A stretch of DNA of 55,926 bases from positions 1 to 55,926 of the forward strand of contig JAKPQQ010000309.1 of the NCBI GenBank assembly GCA_029557215.1. The letters run 5' to 3'. The notes under the pieces were generated by a model. That model was not told the origin of the DNA and did no database searches. It saw only the letters and a program-made list of their open reading frames with translations. Source of the stretch: Fibrobacterota bacterium. Lineage in GTDB: Bacteria; Fibrobacterota; Fibrobacteria; UBA5070. Of this stretch, positions 48,598 to 55,926 are shown in pieces. Each line of letters begins with the position of its first letter. The first letter of the stretch is position 1. Both the position numbers and the translations under genes were made by a program.

Positions 48598-50691
48598 ATG
48601 ATCCGTTCGCTTCTTCTTTCGGGCTTGTTGGTTTCTTCCGCGTTGGCCGCTCATGTGAAGGGCACGCTGGTGTCGGAGCACGCGTCGGTGGTTCCCGGAG
48701 GCGAAGTCTCCCTGGGCCTGCATCTGCGGATGGATCCGGGTTGGCATGTCTACTGGATCAATCCCGGCGAGGCGGGAATCCCCGCGCATTTCGTCTGGAG
48801 CCAGAAGACCGGGATCGCTCCCGACACGCTGCGGTGGCCGGTTCCCGACACGATCCCCGTGACGCCGCTCATGACCTACGGATACCACGGCGAGCTGCTC
48901 CTGCCGTTTTCCGCCCGGGTGGATTCCAACGCCAAGGGCGAGGTGGTCCTCAAGGGCCAGGCCAAATGGCTGGAATGCAACGACATCTGCGTTCCCGGCA
49001 AGGCCGAGGTCTCCCTGGTGCTTCCCGTTTCCGGCGAGGCTCCGCGGGTGCGACCCGAGACCGGCGCCATGTTCCAGGCGGCCCGCCAGTCGCTTCCGGT
49101 TCGCGACCCGGCATGGAGCCTGCGCGCGACCATGACCGACAGTTTCGTCTACGTGGCCGCCAAGGGCGGCGCCAAGGATCGCTCCGACGCGCGCGTGAGA
49201 TTCCTTCCGTTCGACCCCGGCGTGGTCGACAACGCCGCGGCGCAGGACTGGACCCGGACTCCCGACGGATTCCGTCTCAAGATCCGCCGCGACGCCTTCA
49301 TCGCGCTGAAGCCCGATTCGCTCCGAGGCGTTCTGATCCGATCTTCCGGCTGGAAGGACGGGCATCCGGGCCTTGAATTCTCCGTGCCGTTTTCTCCCGC
49401 GACCCCGGCCGACACCGCGGCGTTCGAATCGCCGCCCGGAAAGGTCTCGGAAGCGGATTCGAATTCGTTGAAGGGCCTGTTCATGGCCCTTTTCTTTGCC
49501 TTCCTGGGCGGGATCGTCCTGAACCTCATGCCTTGCGTCCTGCCGGTGCTGTCGCTCAAGGTGTTCGATTTCCTGAACAAGGGCGGCCGGAGTCGCCGCC
49601 ACACCTTCGCGCACGGACTGGTGTTTTCGGGGGGAGTGATCCTTTCCTTCCTGGCGCTGGCCGCGGCGATGCTCGCGTTGCGGGGCGGAGGCGAAGCGCT
49701 GGGGTGGGGGTTCCACATGCAATCCCCGCGCGTGGTGGCGCTGATCTCGATCCTCATGGCCCTGATGGCCTTCGGATTCTGGGGTGTGTTCGAACCCGGA
49801 GCGTCGTTCGCTTCGCGGGCGGGCGGGGTTTCCGGCGGTGGTTGGCTCGGCTCGTTCTTCACCGGCGTGACCGCCACCGTGGTGGCCACGCCGTGCACCG
49901 CGCCGTTCATGGGGGCCGCGCTGGGCTACACGCTCACGCGTCCGGCGCTGGAAACGTTTTCCGTCTTCTTCTCGTTGGGCCTGGGGATGGCTTCGCCCTA
50001 CCTGGTTCTGGCCGCGTTTCCGCGCCTGGTGGCCATGCTGCCCAAGCCCGGGGCCTGGATGGAAACGCTCAAGCAGTTCTTCGGGTTTGCGATGGCCGGG
50101 ACCGCGGTGTGGCTGGCCTGGGTGGTGGGGCGGCTCGTGAACGCCGACGCGGTGGCGTTCCTGGCCGGGCTGTGGACTCTGGTGGCGCTCGGCGCCTGGA
50201 TCCTGGGGCGCTGGGCCTTGCCGCACAAGGCTGTCGCCACGCGCTGGATCGCGCGGCTGGTGTTCCTCGCGATGGTCGCCCTGTCGGCGGCGGCGGTGTT
50301 CGTGGCGCTGCCGCAAGGCGCGCAGGCTCGATCCGAGAAGGCTTCGGGCGGCATCGCCTACGAACCGTTCCGCGAAGGGACCCTGCAGGAACTGCGCGCT
50401 TCGGGCAAGCCGTGGTTCCTGTACTTCACGGCCGACTGGTGCCTTTCGTGCCAGGTGAACGAACGCGTGGCGCTGGAACGCCCCGAGGTCGTGGAGGCGT
50501 TCGCCAAGAGCGGGATCCGGGTGGTCAAGGCCGATTGGACCGGGCGCGACAGCCTCATCGCCAACACCCTGCGCGACTACGGCCGCCAAGGCGTGCCGTT
50601 CTACGTGCTCTCCGACGGCAGGACCGAGCGGTTCCTTCCCGAACTGCTCACCCCGGGCATCGTGCTCGGCGCGTTGCAAGGACGCGAGTAG
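48598..50691 (+). CDS. DsbD/ScsB-like thiol-disulfide reductase
   Basis: 697 residues from ATG 48,598. After a signal peptide, the N-terminal periplasmic domain has ECNDIC (C127, C131), as in the ScsB type. The membrane domain (about 290-570, eight helices) has the cysteines of NLMPCVLPVLSLK (C313) and ATPCTAPFMG (C433), the pair that passes electrons across the membrane. The C-terminal thioredoxin domain contains DWCLSCQVNE (C615-x-x-C618). Electrons come from cytoplasmic thioredoxin and go to periplasmic proteins such as DsbC-like isomerases or cytochrome maturation factors. A TAGATT box lies directly upstream and there is no ribosome site, suggesting a leaderless mRNA. Confidence 0.93.
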   Translation: MIRSLLLSGLLVSSALAAHVKGTLVSEHASVVPGGEVSLGLHLRMDPGWHVYWINPGEAGIPAHFVWSQKTGIAPDTLRWPVPDTIPVTPLMTYGYHGELLLPFSARVDSNAKGEVVLKGQAKWLECNDICVPGKAEVSLVLPVSGEAPRVRPETGAMFQAARQSLPVRDPAWSLRATMTDSFVYVAAKGGAKDRSDARVRFLPFDPGVVDNAAAQDWTRTPDGFRLKIRRDAFIALKPDSLRGVLIRSSGWKDGHPGLEFSVPFSPATPADTAAFESPPGKVSEADSNSLKGLFMALFFAFLGGIVLNLMPCVLPVLSLKVFDFLNKGGRSRRHTFAHGLVFSGGVILSFLALAAAMLALRGGGEALGWGFHMQSPRVVALISILMALMAFGFWGVFEPGASFASRAGGVSGGGWLGSFFTGVTATVVATPCTAPFMGAALGYTLTRPALETFSVFFSLGLGMASPYLVLAAFPRLVAMLPKPGAWMETLKQFFGFAMAGTAVWLAWVVGRLVNADAVAFLAGLWTLVALGAWILGRWALPHKAVATRWIARLVFLAMVALSAAAVFVALPQGAQARSEKASGGIAYEPFREGTLQELRASGKPWFLYFTADWCLSCQVNERVALERPEVVEAFAKSGIRVVKADWTGRDSLIANTLRDYGRQGVPFYVLSDGRTERFLPELLTPGIVLGALQGRE

Positions 50692-50696
50692 CGTTT

Positions 50697-50734
50697 CCGA
50701 TGCAGGTGCGATTCACGAATCGCCCCTGCATCGG
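50697..50734. terminator. Strong bidirectional hairpin between dsbD and bioC-like genes
   Basis: CCGATGCAGG (50,697-50,706) and CCTGCATCGG (50,725-50,734) pair exactly, and inside them GCGATT/AATCGC (50,708-50,713 and 50,718-50,723) pair around a 4-base loop; one mismatch lies between the two stems. It occupies the convergent gap 6 bases after the dsbD stop. The T content after it is low (GGTTCCTTT), so it may act with Rho or as a stability element. Confidence 0.6.
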
Positions 50735-50765
50735 GGTTCCTTTGGCACGGCGACCAGAGCCCGGG

Positions 50766-51542
50766 CTACGCCGCTTCCAGCAGCAGGAACCACGGCTTCC
50801 AGGTGATCCCGATGCCGTTTTCCGTCTTGGCTTCCGCGGCCAGGCGCTCGATCAGGCGTTGCAGGCGCGCGCGCGTGAGCGGCTTGCCGTCGGGCGGCGG
50901 GCGGTTCGCGCCGCTGGCCTTGAGGTGGCGCAGGAAGTCCGTGGGGGTCGGGTAGGATTCCTCCCTGGATTCCTGGCGCATCCGCAGCACGCGCCATCCG
51001 GTCGATTCCGCGGCTTGGGCGGCTTCGGACAATTCGTGTCCAGGACCGGGCGGGTAGCCGAATTCGTCGGAGGCCAGGATGCGTTCCAGCTCCGGGAAGT
51101 GTCCGCGCGGAAATCCCGTCAGCGCGTAGACGGCCCCGGTCCTGCAGACGGGGCGCAGCGACAGGAAATGCTCGCGCAGGTCGGGGAACCACTGGACCAT
51201 CGCGTTGGACGCGACAAGGTCCGGACGGGACGACGAAGAACCCGGGCGGCGACCGTCGAGCTGTTCCCACTTCGGAGCCGCAAGGGATCGAGGCCAGCGG
51301 GCGGCGGCTTCGCGCAGCATCGCCGGCGAAAGATCGGTCGCAATCAGGCGCGCGTCGGGAAACCGGAGCGCCAGTTCCAGGGTCAAGTGGCCGGTTCCGC
51401 ATCCCAGCTCCAGGATCGATTTCGGGGCGAGATCCACCGCAACCGTGGCGGCGAGCGATTCGGCCATCCACTTCTGGACAGGTGTGGCTTCGTGGTAGCT
51501 TCCCGCGGCGCGCCCGAACCGCATGGAACGCCAATCGGTCAC
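50766..51542 (-). CDS. bioC: BioC-like malonyl-ACP O-methyltransferase
   Basis: 258 residues from GTG 51,542, overlapping the upstream stop as GTGA. The start RFGRAAGSYHEATPVQKWMA is the family's usual N-terminus. Motif I is ILELGCGTGHLTLELA, followed by ATDLSPAMLREA, LVASNAMVQWF and LTGFPRGHFPEL, all typical of BioC. BioC methylates malonyl-ACP to disguise it for pimelate assembly in biotin synthesis. It is paired with an alpha/beta hydrolase that would play the role of BioH. The remaining bio genes are not in the window, so the assignment depends on these two. Confidence 0.82.
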   Translation of the reverse strand: MTDWRSMRFGRAAGSYHEATPVQKWMAESLAATVAVDLAPKSILELGCGTGHLTLELALRFPDARLIATDLSPAMLREAAARWPRSLAAPKWEQLDGRRPGSSSSRPDLVASNAMVQWFPDLREHFLSLRPVCRTGAVYALTGFPRGHFPELERILASDEFGYPPGPGHELSEAAQAAESTGWRVLRMRQESREESYPTPTDFLRHLKASGANRPPPDGKPLTRARLQRLIERLAAEAKTENGIGITWKPWFLLLEAA

Positions 51543-52225
51543 TCCCGTCCCGCCAATTCCACCAGCGCGGCGTGGAAGGCCTCGGGGTGGTTGAGGAACG
51601 GGACGTGCCGGGATCCGGCGGGCATGACGCGGGTGACGGATTCCGGCGTGCGGCAGGGCGGCGACACGGGGTCGTCGGGCGAAACCACGAACAACCGGCG
51701 CGGATGCGGATGCCACGGTGCCTCGAGCCGGGTTTCGGCCAGGTAGGTCAGACCCTCGGCCAGGGCGGGTTCGCCCATCTCCAGGGCCTGGCGCAGCCAG
51801 CTTTCCCGAACCAGGCCTTCCAGCCCCAGGGTCGTGGCGAAATCGGCGAGGGTCCCGTGGGCGTCGCCGAATAGCCGCTTGACCATGCGCCGCAGCACGA
51901 GGGGCTTCCAGGGGCCGTCGGGTTCGCAGAAATCCAGGAACGGACAGATCCCGACCACAGGCATCTCCGGGGGCACGCGGCCTTCGCGCAGGAGGCGTTC
52001 CACCACCAGCGATCCCAGCGACCACCCCGCCAGGCAGGTTCCGGCGGGCGCGACGGCCAGAAGGTGTTCCAGCCGGGAAGTGGCGTGCAGGAAGTTGTGG
52101 GCATCCAGGAACCGGATGTCGAACGCGGGCAGGGTCTCGCGCAGGAGGCCGTCCCAGCATTGCAGATCGGAGGCCCAGCCGCCGATCCAGTAGAGTGGGG
52201 TTCTGTCCCCGTCGGTTCGATTCAC
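51539..52225 (-). CDS. BioH/BioG-like carboxylesterase (alpha/beta hydrolase)
   Basis: 228 residues from GTG 52,225. The nucleophile elbow is LAGWSLGSLVVE (G-W-S-L-G). The conserved oxyanion segment YWIGGWASD and the C-terminal RHVPFLNHPEAF with the catalytic His are present, and the Asp is probably in VVSPDDPVSPP. The small size and the GWSLG motif fit BioH or BioG, which remove the methyl ester from pimeloyl-ACP. The 4-base overlap with bioC supports this. No Shine-Dalgarno sequence before the GTG; a TATAAG box on the same strand ends 14 bases upstream. Confidence 0.78.
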   Translation of the reverse strand: MNRTDGDRTPLYWIGGWASDLQCWDGLLRETLPAFDIRFLDAHNFLHATSRLEHLLAVAPAGTCLAGWSLGSLVVERLLREGRVPPEMPVVGICPFLDFCEPDGPWKPLVLRRMVKRLFGDAHGTLADFATTLGLEGLVRESWLRQALEMGEPALAEGLTYLAETRLEAPWHPHPRRLFVVSPDDPVSPPCRTPESVTRVMPAGSRHVPFLNHPEAFHAALVELAGRE

Positions 52226-52249
52226 GAGGTGTCAAATATCTTATATGGA
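52226..52249. promoter_or_regulatory. 24-base AT-rich divergent promoter region
   Basis: All of the sequence between the divergent starts at 52,225 and 52,250. It has TATCTT (52,237-52,242) facing right and TATAAG (minus strand, 52,245-52,240) facing left, both -10-like, with no good -35 box. Both transcripts would begin within a few bases of their start codons, and the RNA polymerases would exclude each other. Confidence 0.45.
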
Positions 52250-52939
52250 ATGCGGTCCGTCGTACGGTTTCGAACGATCCTCCTCGTGGTCGCCCTTTTC
52301 CTGGGTGGATGCCGCGATTCGGGATTGGATCGGGGGAAGGTCTTTCTGCAGCTGGAAGATTGGCCTCGTTCCATCCAGGTCTACGACGCCTGCGTCCAGA
52401 ACGACCCCGAAAACGCCGAGGCGCGCCTGGGTCTGGCGCTTTCCCGCCTTGGACTGGTCCGCGAGCGTTCGCAGTCCGGGGTCGATTCCCTGGAAGAATG
52501 GCTCCGTGTGGCGCGCGACTTCGCGATCGTCGAACGGTTGGACACCACCCAATCCACGCGATCCGATCGCGCCGACGCCCTGTTCCGCGCGAGCCAGTGG
52601 CTGAACCGGCGCGGCAAGACCGCCTACGCCGAGCGCCTGGCCAGGCTCGCGCAGCAGGCGCACCCGGGCCACGCCTCGTCGGCGCAATTCCTGGGCAACA
52701 CCGCTCGCGCCCAGGGCGACTACGTGTCGGCCGAACGCTGGTATTCGCGGGCCGTCCTGGCCGACAGTTCGTACCTGCCCGCCTACATCGGGCTGGGCGA
52801 ACTGGCCTTGATCGACGACGACCCGGTGGGCGCCGTGGTGTACCTGCAGCTGGGGGCCCGACGCGATTCGACCAATTCCTGGCTCCGTTCCAAGATCGCG
52901 CGGCTTTCCGATTCCCTCGGATTGGGGAAGGTCCGTTGA
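52250..52939 (+). CDS. TPR lipoprotein, first gene of a kinase/activator operon
   Basis: 229 residues from ATG 52,250. Signal with lipobox ALFLGGC, C21. TPR-like helical hairpins follow: [37 protein letters not shown], then [31 protein letters not shown] and [23 protein letters not shown], with a short C-terminal repeat. Probably outer-membrane-anchored, binding protein partners in the periplasm. It is translationally coupled (TTGA overlap) to a membrane-bound kinase with a periplasmic PEGA-like tail, so it may be that receptor's partner. Confidence 0.8.
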   Translation: MRSVVRFRTILLVVALFLGGCRDSGLDRGKVFLQLEDWPRSIQVYDACVQNDPENAEARLGLALSRLGLVRERSQSGVDSLEEWLRVARDFAIVERLDTTQSTRSDRADALFRASQWLNRRGKTAYAERLARLAQQAHPGHASSAQFLGNTARAQGDYVSAERWYSRAVLADSSYLPAYIGLGELALIDDDPVGAVVYLQLGARRDSTNSWLRSKIARLSDSLGLGKVR

Positions 52940-54303
52940 CCAAGCTGCCCAGGGGGTTCGCGGCTCCCGTCGCTTTCGGCCAGGGCGGGGAAGCCAGGAC
53001 GTTCCTGTGCTGGCAGGGCGATCCCGGGCGCTGGGTTGTGCTCAAGATCGGCGACGCCGCCGGAGCGGCCAGGCTGCGCAAGGAAGCCCAATTGCTGGAA
53101 TCGCTCGCCGGCGGCCCCGTGCCGGCGCTGCTTGGCCAGGATCTGTCGGGTGGTTCCCCCTGGATCGCGATCACCTGGATCGACGGTCTTCCGCTGGACG
53201 CCATTCCCGAGGAGTTCGACGCGTCTTCGCGCAAGGCGATCGTCCTGCAGGCGACGCTCGCCGTGGCGCGGCTCCACGGTGCGCAGGTGGTCCACGGGGA
53301 CTTGTCCGCATCCAACCTGGTGGTGCGCCCCCACGGCGAAGTCGCGGTCCTGGATTTCGGGCTGTCGCCGGTTCCGGGATCCCCGGACGCTCCGTCCTTG
53401 GGAGGCGCCTGGGAGATCATGCCGCCGGAGCGCCTGCAGGGAGCCGGCACCGATCCTCGCTGGGACGTGTTCGCGCTGGGCGTGCTGGGCGATCGCCTCC
53501 TCGGGGTATCGCCTTCCTGGAACGGAAGCCGCGACGAATGGACCGCCGATGTCGCCTCGGGCGAGGCCGCCAAGAGGATGCGAGGGCGCTCGTACGCGCT
53601 GTCGCTGGCCCTGGATCCCGATCCGTCGACAAGACCCGCCGACGCCGCCGCGTTGTTGCGCCTGCTCGAACGCGAGTGGGGGGATCCACCTTTCGCCCGC
53701 GACCGGTGCGCGATGTTCGGGGCCCGCAGGCTGGAAGGGTTGTTCGGACAGGCGGTTCTCGCGGCGCAGGCGCGGGGCGACTGGGAATCGGCATGGCGGC
53801 TGCAGAGGGAGCGGATCGAGCGCGCGCAGGACCCGGAGCCCTTGATGGCCGCCTTGGGGGAGTTCCAGCGCAAGCGACAGGATCCGCCCGCCCGCCGTCG
53901 GCTGCAGGCGGCCATCGCGGCCTTCGCGTCGGTGGCGGCGATCGCCGTGGTCTGGTGGCACGCGAGCAAGTCGGGCGACGCGCCGTCCGAGCTGGACCAG
54001 ACGGTTCCGGCCTATGCCGACGACGAATTCGACGGACTCGACGAGCCGGTCGCCAAGGAAGCCGGTTCCGGCGGGGCGTTGGTCTTCGATCCGCCTCCGG
54101 CGGGGGCGAGCCTGCTCGTCGACGGCCGCGCGACCGACATCCCTCCCGACGGGTTCCTGCTTTTGCCTCCGGGGGCGCGCCGAGTCGTCCTCCGCGATTC
54201 GCTCGGGCTCGAGATCCTGGACACGACCATGGAATCGACGACAGGATCCGGCAAATCCGCGATCCGCTCCGGCGACCAGAAAAAGAAGAAGGTGCAACCG
54301 TGA
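52936..54303 (+). CDS. Membrane Ser/Thr protein kinase with PEGA-like periplasmic tail
   Basis: 455 residues. TTG 52,936 overlaps the previous stop (TTGA) and has GGGGAAGG four bases upstream. A eukaryote-like kinase domain fills the first 250 residues: ATP Lys K37 (VVLKIG), Glu E50 in the alpha-C helix, catalytic loop [10 protein letters not shown] with H120-G-D122 and N127 (HGD in place of HRD), DFG at 140-142, MPPERL in place of APE. One membrane helix at about 324-342 places the last 100 residues outside the cytoplasm: a PEGA-like domain, [21 protein letters not shown]. It probably relays envelope signals to the FHA activator encoded next. Confidence 0.85.
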   Translation: MTKLPRGFAAPVAFGQGGEARTFLCWQGDPGRWVVLKIGDAAGAARLRKEAQLLESLAGGPVPALLGQDLSGGSPWIAITWIDGLPLDAIPEEFDASSRKAIVLQATLAVARLHGAQVVHGDLSASNLVVRPHGEVAVLDFGLSPVPGSPDAPSLGGAWEIMPPERLQGAGTDPRWDVFALGVLGDRLLGVSPSWNGSRDEWTADVASGEAAKRMRGRSYALSLALDPDPSTRPADAAALLRLLEREWGDPPFARDRCAMFGARRLEGLFGQAVLAAQARGDWESAWRLQRERIERAQDPEPLMAALGEFQRKRQDPPARRRLQAAIAAFASVAAIAVVWWHASKSGDAPSELDQTVPAYADDEFDGLDEPVAKEAGSGGALVFDPPPAGASLLVDGRATDIPPDGFLLLPPGARRVVLRDSLGLEILDTTMESTTGSGKSAIRSGDQKKKKVQP

Positions 54304-55926
54304 CGAACTGGATGCTCGAGGCGCCCGAAGGGGCGTCGAACCTGGCGTTGGAGCGAAAGCTCATGGTGGTCGGCGCGGGGCCGGGCTGCGACCTGCGGAT
54401 CGCCGGTCTGGCCGCGACCGAGGCGCAGCTGCTGGTGCTTCCGGACAAGGTGGTCGTCGAGGCGCAGGCCAAGGGGCTCCAGATCGGAGGCAAGTCCGTC
54501 AAGCCGGGCGTTCCCGCCGACCTGAAGGAGAACGAAGGGATCGTCCTGTCCAACGGATCCACCTGGATCCTGCGCCGTTCGCGTCCGCGCGAAAGCTCCA
54601 TCGAGCCGGTCCTGCAGGCGGTGGAGCTCCTGCTGGAAGCGCCCGATCCTTCGGAGTGCCTGCCGAAGCTCCTGGAATTCGCGGCGCAGCAGATCTCGGC
54701 CGACGAGGGCGTCCTGCTGGGCGGACAGGAAATGACGGAAGTCGTTTCGCGCTGGCCGGGCGAAAGCTCGGGGGTGTTCTCCCGCTCGGCGGTGAAGGCC
54801 GCGCTGGAGCGGCGGGGAGCGGTCCTCTGGGCCGAATCCGGCGAGGGCGACGCCCAGTTGGGCGGGCCGTCCCTGTTGCGTTCCGACATCCGTTCCATCC
54901 TGTGCGCGCCCCTGAAGACCAGCGAAGAGGACGCGCCGCTGGGATGCCTCTACATCCACCGCACCGGCGGCGGCGCGGCGTTCCAGGAAGAAGATCGCCG
55001 GGCGTTCCAGCGGCTGGTGGAAACCCTCGTGCGCGTGCTGACCTCGGTGCGGCGGCAACGCGAGGATCGCGCCGCGCTGGAAGCCATGCGCGCGGCCGAG
55101 CAAGGTGACGGGCTCCTGGCGTTCTCCGCGGGGATGCGCGCCGCGATCGCGCAGGCCAAGCGGTTCTCGGTCGCGACGATTCCCGTCCTGATCCAGGGCG
55201 AGACGGGAACCGGCAAGGAAAAGCTCGCGCAGCTCGTCCACCGCGCGTCCCGCAGGACGGGGCCGTTCGTCGCGATCAATTGCGCCGCCATCCCGGCCAA
55301 CCTCATGGAATCCGAGCTGTTCGGGCACGAAAAGGGCGCCTTCACCGGCGCGACCGCCGACCGCGAAGGATTGTTCGAGGCGGCCAAAGGGGGAACTCTG
55401 TTCCTCGACGAGCTTGGGGAATTGGCTCCTCACCTGCAGGCCGCTCTCTTGCGAGCCCTCCAGGAAAAGACCATCCGCCGGGTCGGATCCACCGTGGAGC
55501 GGTCCGTGGACGTCCGGGTGGTCGCCGCCACCCACCGCGACCTGGACGCGATGGTGCGCGACGGATCGTTCCGACAGGATCTGTTCTTCCGCTTGAACGT
55601 GGCCTGCGTGAAGATCCCTCCGCTGCGCGAGCGGCACGAGGACGTGCTCCCCCTGGCCCGGGTGTTCGTCCAGAAGGCGTCCGCGGAATTCGGGATCGCC
55701 TTCGGTGGGATCTCGCGCGCGGCGGAAAAGGCCCTTTTGCGCCACGGCTGGCCCGGCAACGTGCGCGAACTGGAAAATTGCATGCAGCGCTCCCTGCTGG
55801 AAGCCGGCCCGGGCCGCATCCAGCCCGAACAACTCGGGTTGGGCGAAGCCTCGGTCCCGATGGGCACGCTGGCGGAAGTCCGCGAGGCCGCCGAACGGCG
55901 ATGCGTCGAAGCCGCGCTCGGGAAAT
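54300..55926 (+). CDS. FHA-GAF-sigma54 activator (NtrC-type), cut by window end
   Basis: 542 residues visible from GTG 54,300, overlapping the kinase stop as GTGA. An N-terminal FHA-like domain (about 12-95, with [17 protein letters not shown]) is followed by a GAF domain (about 100-260). The sigma54 interaction AAA domain has Walker A GETGTGKE at 300-307, GAFTGA at 346-351, LFLDELGEL and the R-finger region [17 protein letters not shown], then ELENCMQR. The start of the C-terminal Fis-type DNA-binding helix ([14 protein letters not shown]) runs off the edge. FHA domains bind phosphothreonine, so the kinase is the likely input; it should switch on sigma54 promoters. Confidence 0.93.
   Translation, partial: MTNWMLEAPEGASNLALERKLMVVGAGPGCDLRIAGLAATEAQLLVLPDKVVVEAQAKGLQIGGKSVKPGVPADLKENEGIVLSNGSTWILRRSRPRESSIEPVLQAVELLLEAPDPSECLPKLLEFAAQQISADEGVLLGGQEMTEVVSRWPGESSGVFSRSAVKAALERRGAVLWAESGEGDAQLGGPSLLRSDIRSILCAPLKTSEEDAPLGCLYIHRTGGGAAFQEEDRRAFQRLVETLVRVLTSVRRQREDRAALEAMRAAEQGDGLLAFSAGMRAAIAQAKRFSVATIPVLIQGETGTGKEKLAQLVHRASRRTGPFVAINCAAIPANLMESELFGHEKGAFTGATADREGLFEAAKGGTLFLDELGELAPHLQAALLRALQEKTIRRVGSTVERSVDVRVVAATHRDLDAMVRDGSFRQDLFFRLNVACVKIPPLRERHEDVLPLARVFVQKASAEFGIAFGGISRAAEKALLRHGWPGNVRELENCMQRSLLEAGPGRIQPEQLGLGEASVPMGTLAEVREAAERRCVEAALGK

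Noticed and set aside
1..55926. CRISPR arrays, rRNA, tRNA genes and complete insertion sequences
   Set aside because: I looked for regularly spaced repeats, tRNA cloverleaf ends and transposase motifs and found none. A systematic scan (tRNAscan, CRISPR finder) was not possible.

Overview
The window is a GC-rich chromosomal segment, dense with genes on both strands, with one clearly AT-richer stretch at its left end (about 1-2,830). The best taxonomic hint is the 288-residue TIGR02147-type protein at 16,344-17,210, a family I know mainly from Fibrobacter-like bacteria. Secreted GH30, GH26 and GH5-like plant-polysaccharide enzymes, and C-terminal or inserted domains that look like sorting domains, agree with this. 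I infer a Gram-negative member of Fibrobacterota or a close relative. Lipoproteins, outer-membrane barrels, TolC- and MacA-type proteins, DsbD and RlpA show two membranes. I saw no rRNA, tRNA or CRISPR array.

Left end (1-4,866): the tail of a DUF2442-type gene and three further small genes are separated by imperfect inverted repeats resembling integron attC sites, which suggests a gene-cassette array. An AbiE-type (type IV) toxin-antitoxin pair follows. 5,148-15,751: a secreted GH30 glucuronoxylanase and a modular alpha/beta hydrolase, a bacterial voltage-gated sodium channel, an M32 carboxypeptidase, two convergent AAA/DUF4143 ATPases with elaborate inverted repeats at their starts, a small lipoprotein, trpS and a methyltransferase.

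15,775-26,876 (minus strand): the most striking locus. Eleven genes form one operon in which all ten junctions are 4-base start/stop overlaps (ATGA, GTGA or TTGA). In order of transcription they encode an outer-membrane barrel-like protein, CDP-glucose synthesis (RfbF), CDP-glucose 4,6-dehydratase (RfbG), an SDR epimerase/reductase, a TPR protein, a cellulose-synthase-like membrane glycosyltransferase, a membrane-anchored GH26 hydrolase, two beta-propeller surface proteins (one a lipoprotein), the TIGR02147 protein and a lipoprotein. The layout (synthase, TPR, barrel, hydrolase) parallels synthase-dependent exopolysaccharide systems such as Bcs, Alg and Pga. The built-in CDP-6-deoxysugar pathway and the propellers are not part of those systems, so this is my candidate for an undescribed exopolysaccharide system.

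26,993-33,689: an Hpt phosphotransfer protein, a five-gene export pump (outer-membrane factor, MacA-like adaptor, ABC ATPase, two FtsX/MacB-type permeases) and a convergent Rrf2 regulator with three cysteines. 33,749-48,540 (minus): a half-size EamA transporter overlapping a secreted GH5-like enzyme, a GT4 glycosyltransferase, recG, rlpA, a TPR lipoprotein, an SppA-type peptidase fused to a barrel-like domain, a small membrane protein, thiE, a degenerate HD-GYP protein and a second GT4.

48,598-55,926: a DsbD/ScsB-like reductase, a strong palindromic hairpin, an overlapping bioC/bioH-like pair, and, divergently, a 4-base-overlap operon of TPR lipoprotein, Ser/Thr kinase with PEGA-like tail, and an FHA-GAF-sigma54 activator cut off by the window edge. 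Several genes have a -10-like box almost against the start codon and no visible Shine-Dalgarno sequence, so leaderless transcripts may be common here.
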